Source: Cyrtodaria siliqua
Taxonomy: Eukaryota > Mollusca > Bivalvia > Adapedonta > Hiatellidae
DNA: 64,000 nt
NCBI GenBank assembly: GCA_037043455.1
Contig: JAWPHD010001293.1
Span: forward strand, 186,001-250,000
Direction: 5' to 3'
Below, one piece after another: positions 30,535 to 42,709 of the stretch; positions within the stretch are counted from its first letter, which is position 1, and every line of letters begins with the position of its first letter. Under the pieces are notes generated by a model, which was not told the DNA's origin, did no database searches, and was given only the letters and a program-made list of their open reading frames with translations. The position numbers and the translations under genes are program-made.

Positions 30535-31935
30535 TTGTTGAGTGATATTCACTGCCCATTGTACCTTACTATTATTACTACTGAACATACTGCCTTAATT
30601 AATAAGCATGATGTTAAAAAACAAGACACAATTGGTACATCTAGACCTATATGGAATAAAGAAAAAGCATCTGCTTTTAATGAAAAAATAGACATGCAAA
30701 AAGTGATGGATCTATGCACAAACTTAGACATATCATTGATAGGTAACATTGATGTCAATTTTATAAATAATATTGTAAATGATTGCAATTCATTGCTTTT
30801 AAATGCTCCAGAAAAGTTCGGTAATATAATTCACATAAAACCTAATGGAAAGAAACCAGATAATAAATATAGATATAAAAATCGAACAGGAAAAGTAGCA
30901 TTCAAGGACGACAGTAAACCACAAACACACACAGAAACAAACTGTAAATAGGTCCACCACCACGCGTTGCAAAAGTCTTTTGGTAAACCTTTTAACAAGT
31001 TTAACAAAGATAGTATGAAAGTGACCATGACCCAGGATATTACAAAGTTTGTAAATCACGTCACCATAGAAGTCAGGTTGTGACAGTCCTTGTTAACCTT
31101 GGTTCAACCATGAGTGTAATACTCTTCGCAAGGAATATCATAAAGCAAATTGGCGTGCTAAAACCGCCGAAAGAAGAACAAATATGACACGTTGTAGCAA
31201 ATAATACAATAATATTATAAATAAGCATTTTAAGTTGTACAAAAATAAGATAATTCAGAAAATAAGAAAACTTGAAACCTCAGATCCTACGACCTACTGG
31301 TCCATAATAAATAAATAAATAAAGGCACAAACTCAATGCAGAAAGTAGTAAATGAAATCTCTATAGAGGCTTTTTTATTACTTTTTTAAAGATATCAAGT
31401 TTTTTACTATAATGATATTTAGCCTGAGGCTATACCTCATTGCAATACTGAATTAAATAGACTGATTGATAATAACGATGTATTATAAACGATTGGTTCA
31501 TTAAAAAATAATAAAACATGTAGTGGGGACATGATATTAAATGAATTTCTTAAGGCAACTTAAGATCAATTACTAGAGTACACGAAGCTATTTAACACTG
31601 GTTCTGGACTTATATCAGAAAGATGGACCGAGGGTTTTATTTTCCCAATTTTTAAAAATAAAGGCGATAAGACTGGCCCGGACAACTATTGAGGTATAAC
31701 TATTTTGAGCTGCATGGGTAAACTCTTCATTTCTATTTTAAATAACCGATTAAATGAGTATCTTGAATCATCCGGCATCCTGAGTGAGGAACAGGTTGGT
31801 TTTAGGAAGCATTATACTACAGCTGATCATGTGTTTAATTTAAAATGCCTTATTGGTCTTTATTTATGTCATAATTCGTGTCAAAGTTTAGAACTATATA
31901 GTATGCGCACTAAATATATGTAAATCGTATCATGC
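30535..31935 (+). pseudogene. Decayed non-LTR retrotransposon (endonuclease end, linker, RT start)
   Basis: 30535-30870 encodes the end of an AP-type endonuclease ('LSDIHCPLYLTI', a SDxHxP-like motif) and the linker ('NDCNSLLLNAPEKFG'). A reverse repeat A tail interrupts it at ~30880-30950. 31100-31310 reads 'LRKEYHKANWRAKTAERR' and 'SDPTTYWSIINK'. 31620-31870 reads 'GFIFPIFKNKGDKTGPDNY', stop, then 'GITILSCMGKLFISILNNRL' and 'EEQVGFRKHYTTADHVF'. Order and spacing fit a LINE ORF2. Stops and frameshifts are frequent and the catalytic RT motifs are lost. Confidence 0.75.
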
Positions 31936-32052
31936 GCTGGCGTTACTATATTTATCCGCGAATACGTTAAAGGGGAACTGTCGGAACGAAACGTTTATTC
32001 TGTTTGAAACAGTTTGGTAGTGTTGCATGATAAAAAGTATATAATAAATAGA

Positions 32053-32158
32053 ATATGTGTTGGTTTGTAGTGTATATAGGATTTATTTTCATCTCGAAGT
32101 AATATAAGTTTCATCACTTCTCGATAAAAATAAATCCTAAATTCACTCCAAACCAACA
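32053..32158. repeat. Long inverted repeat (hairpin)
   Basis: Arms of ~43 bp ('tgttggtttgtagtgtatat', 'ggatttattttcatctcgaa' against the reverse complement of 32115-32158) surround a ~17-base loop. A few mismatches only. Confidence 0.75.
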
Positions 32159-32437
32159 ACTATCCTCTATATATATATACATACAATTGTGTTCGCTATA
32201 TAACCGGTGACCTTGATGAGAGTCGAATAAAGATGATTTCTATAATATGTAATAGCAGCTTGTTAAAAATGCACACGCACCAAACTCACACAGACATGTG
32301 CGCGCACGCACGCACGTATGCACAACTTTGACGGATAGACTATGCGTTTAGAGATACGAACATGAAGGATGAGTGTGGCGAATTAATGATATGTGTCAAG
32401 CCTTATTAGGGATGTAATATCAACCGTCTATTTTCAG

Positions 32438-33020
32438 GCGTGAACAAGATTTTCCCCAGGGATACTGATGGTTTCGAGGTTCGCTGTGACATGACAACAA
32501 GTGGGGGTGGGTGGACAGTTATACAACGTCGAATTGGCGATTCAGATTTCTACAAAAACTGGGTCGAATACCAAAAAGGTTTCGGAGGTCTGGCCACTAA
32601 CTTCTATCTCGGTAATGAAAAAATCACTCCATTACATCACAGGGTGTGTACCAGTTGCGCGTTGATATGATTGGTCCGGCTGATGAGGTGCGGTATGCAC
32701 AGTATAAAGTGTTCGCTATCGGAGATGCAGGAAGCAAATATAAATTACTGCTTGGAGAGTATAGCGGCGATGCAGGCGATAGGCTTACATATCACAATGA
32801 CATGAAGTTTTCTACAAGGGACCAAGACAACGACGATTCGGAGAAGAATTGTGCCATGTCCTCTACAGGTGCTTGGTGGTATAATTAATGACTGCAATAA
32901 ATCAAATCTAAACGGTATCTATGGAAACGAGGAGTTTGGTAAAGGACTTGGGAACCATTCACAACTTACGATAAGTCATTTAAATCGGTAGAGATAAAGA
33001 TAAGACGCTGGTCGGGATAA
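32438..33020 (+). pseudogene. Fibrinogen-related domain (FReD) pseudogene
   Basis: After a 'ctattttcag' acceptor the frame reads 'GFEVRCDMTTSGGGWTVIQR', then with a shift 'GVYQLRVDMIGP', 'YHNDMKFSTRDQDND', 'CAMSSTGAWWYN', then 'CNKSNLNGIYGNEEFGKGL' and finally 'KSVEIKIRRWSG' TAA. This is the C-terminal two-thirds of a FReD, the lectin-like domain of secreted FREP/ficolin-type immune proteins. Three lesions break it: loss of one base near 32624, a duplicated 'taat' near 32885 that brings in a stop, and loss of one base near 32952. The N-terminal FReD exon is not visible upstream. Assembly error is less likely given three independent lesions. Confidence 0.8.
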
Positions 33021-33074
33021 AATAGAAATTACCAGCCTTGACAACATGATATGGAGATAAAACAACAAACAATG

Positions 33075-33200
33075 TGGTTTCCTGAGTTGTTTTGCTAGCC
33101 TTATTGCTTACTGACTATTCCAAGTTGGTTACCCTGTCTTCACCACTCTTTATGTTATGTATTGAGTTGATAAATACCTACCAGTCACAATCTTTTAGTG
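33075..33200 (+). repeat. Very diverged SINE-like repeat A
   Basis: 'ttttgctagccttattgctt', 'actgactattccaagttggt' and 'accctgtcttcaccactctt' follow the order of the repeat A body. Confidence 0.35.
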
Positions 33201-33255
33201 TCTGCAAGTTGATTAGTTTGTGTGTTTTTTAGTAAATTTTATCAGTTTCTATAAA

Positions 33256-33590
33256 GATATTTTTTATCGGGGACAGTTATTGTGAAGTTATTGTTAACTA
33301 TAAGGAATGTTTTTGTCAGGGACAGTTATTGTAAAGTTATTTTTATCGGGGACAGTTATTGTGAAGTTATTGTTAACTATAAGGAATGTTTTTATCGGGG
33401 ACAGTTATTGTTAAGTTATTGTTAACTACTATAAGGAATATTTTTATCGGGGACAGTTATTGTAAAGTTATTGTTAACTATAAGGAATGTTTTTATCTTG
33501 GACAGTTATTGCGAAGTTATTGTTAACTATAAGGAATGTTTTTATCGGGGACAGTTATTGTGAAGTTATTGTTAACTATACTTTTTTGTA
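33256..33590. repeat. 49-bp minisatellite, about 6.5 units
   Basis: The unit is made of 'ggaatgtttttatcggggac', 'agttattgtgaagttattgt' and 'taactataa'. Units differ by single bases; one is internally deleted (33322-33345). Confidence 0.9.
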
Positions 33591-33984
33591 TTTACTATTT
33601 TTTGTTTACTATACTTCTGTTTTTATAGCATGACTCCGGTTTTTAAGGTTGGACACACTTTTAATACTTCTATTTTATATATATTTTATTATAGTCTCAG
33701 ATTGTTGATGTATGTCCGTTCGTGACGTCGTAAACATCAGTTGGTGACATTTTTGTTAATTTTAAAATGTAATTCTTGTCGTTGTGATTTAATGATGGTA
33801 CTGAGTATATGTAAACGGTAAACTAATTGAATGGCATGACTTTCTGTGCTCATTTTAAATGTGTGTTTCTTAGTGTATGTTAGCACGTTCTCACAGTGTT
33901 AAGACCTAAGTAAACAAGAAAGTTGAACTATTGCGAACTATTGAAAAAGGGCAGTGAAAGAAAACACAATAATAAACACATTTA

Positions 33985-34412
33985 TATTTATTGGAATAAA
34001 CTTGCCATTGCTTCAGCATAATATAACAGGAAACATAATGTGCATATCGAATGTGAAGTCACGATACTTATAAACATTTTGATAAATGGTCATAGCTCAG
34101 ACCAACGTTTAAAGGCAATGAAAACTGTACTCGGTGAACCCTGGGTTCAGATGTCCACAAAGCCAGATATTTAAAATTTAGTTGTTTTCCTTCAAATGTT
34201 CTCGTATAACAATTACTACACACTGCTGTGACAGCGACATACTGCCAAATCTGCTGAATAGTCACCGCGGACGCCACGAAGATAGGAAACGCGATTCTTA
34301 AGGACCTGTACCCGTCCGCATAATCAGTGTGGTTGATGTTTAATATGAGGACTACAGTTTTCGGATTTTTTCTTGGGGTTTCAATACTAATTATATAAAT
34401 ACTTGGTTGCAT
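33985..34412 (-). CDS. Possible minus-strand terminal exon, unknown protein
   Basis: A frame open from 34412 to a stop at 34068 reads '...YADGYRSLRIAFPIFVASA...' and '...KYLALWTSEPRVHRVQF...', with one likely hydrophobic segment (about residues 40-60). On the minus strand an AATAAA lies ~80 bases downstream (near 33990). I recognise no family, and the true exon start is unclear. Confidence 0.3.
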
Positions 34413-34494
34413 TGATTATTTATTTATTATAGACATAAAGTGTATTATAACAAAAGAAGCTCACTGGTATTGTTTTTGCAGAGAATCATTTTTA

Positions 34495-34662
34495 TTAAGA
34501 ACCCACCACTTCTTTTCCAGATATTGTATTGTTTATAAATGTGTAAGTTCGCCAGGATGTGAACATGGGTCCAAGGCTCTTTATGTTCATGTTTGATAAT
34601 ACATTGTAATTGTATCTGCCGCCGGATGGTGCCAGCCTCACTGTCTTCCACTGCAAAGTACT
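34495..34662 (-). CDS. Possible minus-strand exon, unknown protein
   Basis: On the minus strand an acceptor 'ccagtactttgcag' is followed by 'WKTVRLAPSGGRYNYN' and 'LGPMFTSWRTYTFINNTISG' to a TAA. A second frame over the same bases is also open. It could belong with 34068-34412 or be unrelated. No domain is recognised. Confidence 0.25.
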   Translation of the reverse strand, partial: STLQWKTVRLAPSGGRYNYNVLSNMNIKSLGPMFTSWRTYTFINNTISGKEVVGS

Positions 34663-34679
34663 GGGGAGCTTTATCATTT

Positions 34680-36850
34680 ATACCGTTATAGTAACTAAAT
34701 AGTTAGATACATTCAGACCAGTGTATTATGTAAGATATTATCATGGAGTTCTAGAGAGATTATTCTATATTAAATAGACTGTCAAGTCAGTCTGTTAGGG
34801 TTCTATGAGAAGTAAAATCACGAGGTTTATCCTGGGGTAGGGTTGTATTACGAACCTTGTTATGCATTTTCAGCTGAATATGCATGTTATACATTTTGCA
34901 CCATATTATCTCCCTTTCATAGTGTTTAAGATTAAAAGGATTATCTCTCTTGCGTCTTATATAAATATGAATTAAGAGGAGTGGTCGCATCTGATATCTT
35001 TGTAATTGCAAAATATGTATAAATATGTAATTTAAGGCTAGTAATAATACTGTATGTATAATATTTGATAACAAGATTAACTTTAAAGATCAATATATGG
35101 CCACAGGTTATTTTCATAATCAAATTACGTGTTTAACGTCTTGTTGGAACATTTTATTTGAACATTAATTGAACATTAACAATTGATACTATTTATCATT
35201 TGGTAATCTTGTTCATAATATTATTGATTAGTAATTTCAAATATATGTGCAGACATTTATGTAAAGAGTAATAATTCATTTGTAATTTAGGCTATACTAA
35301 TGCGCGACTACTATTCTCGACAATGTGCTGATAATTTGGAACTTGCCACTGTTTATTTTTGAGGTTAATTCATTTATTCAATTTGGCACATTCAGTTTTC
35401 ATGTAATTATTAAATATCCTTATACGGCTGTTAAATTTTTTGGGATACACCCAAATATGAAACGAATTTATAATCGTAATCTAAATAAGTTTTCTGTTTT
35501 ATCAAGTACATTGTTATTGCGGAGAGGTCGCACTTTCGTGATTAATTGATTCATGTCTTCACTTTGGAATACAACTCCCTCCGGAGTCTCCCTCCCTAGA
35601 CATCTCATTTACACCTAAAATCGAACTTCCGATACATATTATACATATATGTACATAGTGTTACCTTGTTATTTATAATAAAATATAAAACAAACATTTA
35701 AGGAGGAATCTGGTCGTTAAATTCAGTTATTAAACACGTTCTCATTTGGTTATCAGTTAAATATATTTAAAATTTGATTTCTTCATTGATATTAAATAAT
35801 GATATTAAACTTTGAATCTTGTCAATTTTCTTATCCCTCTTTTATTAAAGATTGTTAACCCCTAATTTTGTCATCGTCTATCTAAAAGTATATATAAAAG
35901 ACTTACGTCGAAATCAATGAAGATACCTTTTAAGGAGGCTCGTGCATAATTGCATTTAAGGGGGCTCGTGCATAATTGCATTTAAGGAAGTGTCAGTGCA
36001 TTTGAATTGAAGAGAGCTTGATAATATTATGGTTATTGTAAACTGAAGTACTTGACAAATCTGCATTTTGAATGTTACTGTGATATGGTGGTCATGGTTA
36101 TTGATACTGTGGCTTTAAATTGGATGTGAGATTATTTGAACCGGGTATCATATTCGATCAGGATATAGATAGTCAGTAATTATAGGTACCTATAGCTTTG
36201 AAGTGTGATTTAGGTCACTTACACCCATTACGGTTTAGGGACCGTATATATGATAATTCGTATGTCCGCTTGAGAAGGGAGGAGTCTTACTTTCGAGAGT
36301 TAATAATATTATTTCTAAAGGGTTTAATTTATGGCGGGGTCTCTAGGTCTCAAGGTATTCTATGTCGTCCTCTCTTCTTTAGCGTACTGGTTTATCAAGT
36401 TCAAGAGTGACGCGTATTTTGGAAGCCGATTAGGGCACTCGTGAAATATCGATCCGCCTTTGAACAGTGAATTGTGGTTCTAATTAGTCTGTTTGCTGGA
36501 CTAGTTTTATCTATCCGTTGTAAAAGATATTTGGGATCTAAAGGTTATGGGATCGATTCTTGTTGAGTGCTAAGAGCTGTTATCGCATAAATCGCGGGTT
36601 TATAAACAACTGAAGAACATTGCGATTCATTCATCCTGTAATATTTGCACATACACTTAGCGTCATACACATATACATATATGAGGGTGTATATAGTATT
36701 TATTTGTCACGTATGTGACTGGTGTCAGACTGATATATTTCATCGGGTATAATACAAATTCATCCGTGTCTTACTCTCCCTCGGATGTTGAACGAGATGT
36801 TCTATTCGACACCAGCGTCCGCCTGAGTGAGCACGCGCGTTGCGTGCTCT
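34680..36850. other. AT-rich DNA without recognisable genes
   Basis: It contains two copies of 'ggctcgtgcataattgcatt' (35939 and 35966) and a perfect 8-bp stem 'gagcacgc' around a 5-base loop near 36830. The open frames at 35325-35549 and 36198-36410 show no domain. Confidence 0.35.
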
Positions 36851-36854
36851 CGTC

Positions 36855-37025
36855 GTTGTCATTTCGCAAAGTAGAATACCGCTGCTAGTGGGCGTGACAG
36901 GTTTTGAACCTTATACATTATTACCTCTCATGAATAGATTCATTAAAATCGATTATGCTGCTTTTCTCTCGTATTTGTTTTTGTTGCTCCCAAGGGATCC
37001 CCTTTTCAGTATTTATTTTCAAACT
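36855..37025 (+). repeat. Satellite-like repeat B, partial unit
   Basis: 'gcaaagtagaataccgct', 'attacctctcatgaatagat' and 'caagggatccccttttcagt' match units at 5030-5775. Confidence 0.7.
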
Positions 37026-37124
37026 TTATAAAACGCAAATTGAATTCATATATCTTTTTTTTATTTAAAAAACGAAACAGACGTAATTGATGCAAATAAT
37101 ATATTGGAATTGTACAAAAGTATA

Positions 37125-37450
37125 TCAAATGACCTCACCGCTGTTGGTTCGATACCTCTGGGACCTCTGCGAAACGTCGGTGGTTTTACCCATGTGCACG
37201 CCCGTGCATGAAATAAGCTCAGAGGTGCTCTTGGAGTCTTCTTTCAGCAATGGAAGCTGGATGACGGACACTAGTATAATTGCGTAATGGACAATTTTAT
37301 CATTTATGTATTTTAAAGCTATCCCAAAACAAAGTTTGTACAGATCAGCAGGTGTGCCGGGATCCCCGCCAGGACTAGAACCTGGATCAATTTTCGAGAA
37401 AGAAAAGCATGCTTCCTTACACTACAGAGTTGTTCCCAACAGCACAGAGC
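37125..37450. repeat. Two tRNA-like SINE fragments
   Basis: 37130-37170 carries a plus-strand B-box 'ggttcgatacc'. 37365-37400 carries a minus-strand B-box (reverse complement 'ggttctagtcc'). The bodies are short and unrelated to repeat A. Confidence 0.4.
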
Positions 37451-37584
37451 ATACAAAAGAAATTAATAGCAAAGTTAAATTTAGATTTAAGCATATTTTA
37501 CTTAAATAAACCACAACTTAAACTGCTAGGCTCGCATTAACCATTCGCCAAATCGCCATAGACGAAGAGTAATAAGTACTGATA

Positions 37585-38020
37585 AAGGTGATCCTTTGAG
37601 AGCAACTAACACAATTAAGAGAATAAAGCAGCAGTCTCGGTTTTATTGAGTCTGTTCATGAGAAGTAATGGAAGAAGCAACACTTCTCACGCCCCCTAGC
37701 ACCGGCTTAAGGGTATTCTACTTCAAAGCCACCTATATTGGGCTCGTTGGTCCCAAAGGACCAGTAAAAAAATAACACTACTGATTCGTAGCACGGGGAG
37801 ACATTTTACAGCCGCCGGTGATCCTTTGAGAGCAACTAACACAATTAAGAGAAAAAAGCAGCAGTCTCGGTTTTATTGAGTCTGTTCATGAGAAGTAATG
37901 GAGAAGCAATACTTCTCACGCCCCCTAGCCCGGCTTAAGCGGTATTCTACTTCAAAGCCACCTATATTAGGCTCGTTAGTCCCAAATGACCAGTAAACAA
38001 ATAACACTACTGATTCGTAA
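37585..38020 (-). repeat. Satellite-like repeat B, two tandem minus-strand units
   Basis: Two ~228-bp units, each with 'gatcctttgagagcaactaa', 'tgagtctgttcatgagaagt' and 'ggtattctacttcaaagcca', are the reverse complement of the 5030-5775 family. The two units are over 90% identical by eye. Confidence 0.8.
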
Positions 38021-38397
38021 CCCACACTGGCGAATGGAAATCGTAATAAATACATAACAAATTCGCCAAACATCGGCAGTCTTATGAATCCAAAGTTTTG
38101 ACGACTTTGTCTAAAAATTCTCGGAAAATCTCAAATTAACAAAAACACAAAGTCTTTAAGTGTTTATAAGCCAATATCCCGCTGCGTGTTAAAAGCTAAC
38201 GACAATCAATTTGGACCGATAACTAATTATCGCCATGTTTATTGAAAACCGCTGTCAAATTGTCGTGTGTGCGATAGACACCGCCCTCTTTTCCGCCTCT
38301 CAATGCCATTCAACTCATTTGTGACCCCACGCTCAATATTATCCATATATTTAATTGCGTTATCGAGCCATGTAAAACATCAAATAACGTGGCCAAA

Positions 38398-38501
38398 ATG
38401 GCAGATCAAATCATAACGTTTGACAATGTTTGTTTAAGAATTAATAAGCCAGAGATGCCCTGTTTAAAGGCCGTCGATGTTTTTGAACTTTACGATCACT
38501 G
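38398..38501 (+). CDS. Possible first coding exon, unknown protein
   Basis: ATG in a good context ('ccaaaATGGca') opens 34 codons, 'MADQIITFDNVCLRINKPEM' onward to 'ELYDH', then two bases and a consensus donor 'gtaagtg' (phase 2). The ~300 bp upstream is less AT-rich than its surroundings and could be a promoter. A large tandem-core repeat begins 60 bp downstream, so any second exon is far away. I cannot join it to 52201-52926 with confidence and recognise no domain. Confidence 0.35.
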
Positions 38502-38564
38502 GTAAGTGTTAATACCCACTAATTAGTTGCACACATAGAAGTGTAACATGAACTAGAAACAAGA

Positions 38565-40430
38565 GGGCCATGATGGCCCTAAATCGTTCATCTGAGTACA
38601 GGCACATTATCAAACTTCTTCGAAAACTTATGGTCATATACAATCTATGCAAGTTTGGTTAAGATTGTTCAAGAAATGTGGGCTTTGTTGTGTATAACAA
38701 CATTGATATAAAGACACTGACAAAGTTTGGTAAATATCAAATACAAAATGAAGATGGTAGAGTGTAACACCTTGGGCAGGGTCAAATGTGTCCCGAGGGT
38801 TACATGTAATATATGAGAGCTTTGTGGTTTCAGAGAAGAAGATTTTTAAGTTTTTCCCTATATAATTCTATGTTAAACATGACCCCTAGGGTGGGGCCAA
38901 ATGTGACCCCACGGTCACCATTTGAACAAACTTGGCAAAGGACCATAAGAGTATATATAGTAAATGCAAAATATTAAACCTATGGCTCTTGTAGTTCCAG
39001 AGAAGAAGACTATAATGTGTTTCCTATATAAATCTATGTATAACTGTGACCCCGGGGCGGGGCCAAATGTGACCCCAGGGTCACCATTAAAACAAATTGG
39101 TAGAGGGCCATAGGCTTATAGCAAATGCAAAATATAAATCCTCTGGCTCTTGCAGTTACAGAGAAGAAGATTTTTTATGTTTTTTCCTATACATGTCTAT
39201 GTTAAACATGTGACCCTTGGGGCGTGGCCAAATGTGATCCGAGGGTCACCATTTGATCAAACTTGGTAAAAGACCATAAGCTTATAGTAAATTCAAATTA
39301 TCAAACCTCTGGCTCTTGTAGTTTCCGAGAAGAAGAATTTTTTTAAAAAAATCCTATATAAGTCTATGTAAAACTGTGACTCTCGGGGCGGGGACAAATT
39401 TGAATCCAGGGTCACCATTTGAACAAATTTAGTAGAGGACCATAAGCTGATGCTGCATGTAATACATGAGAGCTCTGTGCCATGTGGTTCCAGAGAAGAA
39501 TATTTTTTCAATTTTTTCCTATACAAGCCTATGTAAAACTGTGATCGCCGGGGTGGGGCAAAATGTAACCCCTGGGTCACCATTTGAATAAACTTGGTAG
39601 AGGACCATAAGCTTATAGCAAATGCAACATATTAAACCTCTGGGTCTTGCACTTTCAGAGAAGAAGATTTTTCAAGTTTTTTCCTATACAAATGTGACCC
39701 TTGGGGCGGGGCCAATTGTAATCCGAGGGTAACCATTTGAACAAACTTGGTAAAGGACGATAAGCTTATAGTAAATGCAAAATATAAAACCTCTGGCTGT
39801 TGTAGTTTCCGAGAAGAAGATTTTTAAAAAAAAAACATCCTATATAAGTCTATGTAAAACTGTGACCCCCAGGGCGTGGAAAAATTTGACCCCAGGGTCA
39901 CCATTGAACAAACTTAGTAGAGGACCATAAGCTGATGCTACATGTAATACATGAGAGCTCTGTGCTTTGTGGTTTCAGAGAAGAAGATTTTTAAAAAAAA
40001 AATCCTATACGTCTATATGAAAAACATGCAAAACCTCAATATAAACAATTTGGACCCGCGGGGCACGGCCATTTTTAACCTTGGGGACTTCATTTGAACA
40101 AACTTATTAGTCTTGGCGTTGGCGATCAATTTAAAAGAAAACTGTTGAAATCTGGCCAGTAGTTCTGGAGAAGAAGATCTTTTAAGGTTTCGACTATATA
40201 TGGTAATGGCGGCAATCTTGGATGTAGCGCTGACCTAATTTTAACAAATCTAAAAAGCATTCATCTAAGGATTATTCATGTGAAGTTTAATCAAAATTAG
40301 CCAAGCAGTTTCTGAGGAGAAGTCGTTTGAAGAAAAGTTAACGACGGACGACGGACGGACGACGACGGACGACGGACGAAGAGTGATCCCAATAGATCAC
40401 ATTGAGTCTTCGGCTCAGGTGATCTAAAAA
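38565..40430 (+). repeat. Mollusc-type repeat G with tandem core, copy 1
   Basis: Starts at 'agagggccatgatggccct' and ends at a 'gacggacgacggac' run followed by 'cttcggctcaggtgatct'. The core is about seven ~280-bp degenerate units with 'gtgaccc', 'ggggcggggccaaatgtgac', 'agggtcaccatttgaac', 'aggaccataagcttatag' and 'tttcagagaagaagattttt'. The start 'tcatctgag' and end 'ctcaggtga' are weakly inverted. Confidence 0.8.
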
Positions 40431-41199
40431 GGCAAGTGTGAACGTGTTTGATCGGCTGTCTGTAAATTGGGAATCAACATTGACATGGAACACCTTTTGT
40501 ATTATACAAACGGTGGGATTACGCAAAATATTGGTACAATTTTAGAATGAAGTGACTTTTATTACTTATTCTATGCATAATAGTCGTGGTGTACATGTAT
40601 GTAGCATTTCAGAATTTTTTCTCACAATGCAACGCGATTTTTCTAGCTTCTTTGGAACCACTGTTAAATGAACTTGTTTTATGTGCCTCAGCTTAGCCTT
40701 CCATTTTTGTCTCTGTTATATATTGTTATGTATTTTATTTCTATGAATGTTAGCATATTAAAATGCATTTAATAAAAATAATAAATGGTGACAAGAGTCT
40801 GTTTTTTATATTTCCTTACTATATGCATGCATTCATTCTGTCCTTTTTTTAAAAGTCAGTCTTGACAATTTTTAACAATTAAATTACATTATATTGAGTA
40901 CAGTTTTTAAAATGTTTTACGTATACAACTCACATTTGAATTATAAGCACTAAAGCAGAATGCAGCATGTATATATGATTTGGAAATATTGATACCCTAT
41001 AGGATAAAAATCGTACTATTTTTATTGATGGGTACACAAATTAAAGTTCCTAAATATCTCGGCAAAAGTCTGGCTATAGACATTGTAATCTGACTAAAGG
41101 AATGTTTAGGACGTTAGCCAGATTAGCTAATGGGTTCAAAATCCTAGCGCTAGCCTAGAACTGTATTTTACATAATTATAACAAACCGTTCCGGGCACT

Positions 41200-42670
41200 T
41201 ATCTTAACTCTTAAAGCATGGCCTTTGAATCGACCAGATGAAGCTGCAGGTTATGCTTATGAATTAATTGCAACATTTCATACAAGAGGTCAATGACCTT
41301 GAAGCTCTACTGATAGTTGTTTGATAGCTAGATCAGCATTCCCGTGAAGTTTCATAAAAATCTGTCAAGTAGTTTCAGAGCAGTAGTCGCTACAAGTTTT
41401 CATTACATAACTCTATGTAAACAAAGAAGGCCGCTGGCGGCCATGTTTAACGTGAAATCAACATCATGTCATACTGATCATTTTAGAAAAAGTCCCATAT
41501 CAATATCACTTAGAGTTTTTAAGAAGTAGTCGCTACAAACTTGTATTTTTAAAAATATTTTTAGCCATGGCGGTCATCTCGAATTTCCGGTCGACCTGAA
41601 ATTTTGCTAGGATCAATTAGACATCAAGTGTAACTTTCCTGTGAAGTTTCATGAACATCTGTTGATTAGTTACAGAGGAGTAGACGCTACAGGTTTTGAC
41701 TAGATAACTCAGAAAAACAAAGATGGCCGCTGACAGCCATGTTTAACATCAAATCAAAACGATTTTCGACAAGAACCAACATCATGTCATGCTGATCATT
41801 TTAGAAAAAGTCCAATATCAGTATCACTTATAGTTTTCAAGAACTATTCGCTACAAACTGTTTTTGAAAATCTATTTGCTAGGATCAATTAGACATCAAG
41901 AGCAACATTCGTGTGAAGTTTCGTGAAAATCCGTCAAGTAGTTTCAGAGGAGTAGTCGCTACAAGTTTTCATTATATATCTCTATGTAAACAAAGATGGC
42001 CACTGGCAGACATGTTTAATGTCGAATCAAAATAATTTTTGACAAGGATCAACATCATGTCATACTGATCATTGTAGGAAAAGGCGCATATCAATATCAC
42101 TTATAGTTTTCAAGAAGTAGTCGCTACAAACTTTTATTTTGAACATTTATTTTTAGCCTTGGCGGCGACCTTGAATTATCGGCCGACTTGATATTTTGCT
42201 AGGATCATTTAGACATCAAGAGCAACATTCCTGTGAAGTTTCTTGAAATCCGTTGAGTAGTTTCAGAGGAGTTGTCGCTACAAGTTTTTACTAAATAATG
42301 CTGGCAGCCATGTTTAACGTCGAATCAAAACGATTTTCGACCAGGACCAACATCATGTCATGCTGATCAATTTAGAAAAAGTCCCATATCAATATCACTT
42401 AGAGTTTTCAAGAAGTAGTCGCTACAATCTTGTTTTTTAAAAATCAATTTTCAGATTTGGCGGCCATCTTGGATTTCACATCAATATGAATTTTTGCTAG
42501 GATCAACTAGACTTCATGTGCAACATTTCTGTAAAGTTTCATGAAAATCCATATAGTAGTTTCAGAGGAGTAGTCGCTACAAAAAAAAGTTTATGGACAG
42601 ACAGACGGACAGACAGACAGACGGACGACGGACACCGCACCACATCTCTGATCAGTAGAGCTAAAAATGA
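41200..42670 (+). repeat. Mollusc-type repeat H with ~0.3-kb tandem core, copy 1
   Basis: About five degenerate units with 'gtgaagtttcatgaaaatc', 'gtagtcgctacaagtttt', 'ctatgtaaacaaagatggcc', 'catcatgtcatgctgatca' and 'gctaggatcaa', closing with a 'gacagacggacagacagaca' run and 'ctgatcagtagagctaaaaa'. Confidence 0.8.
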
Positions 42671-42709
42671 AACCGAGTAAAAACGAGCAAATTCAGCAAA
42701 TAACTAAAT

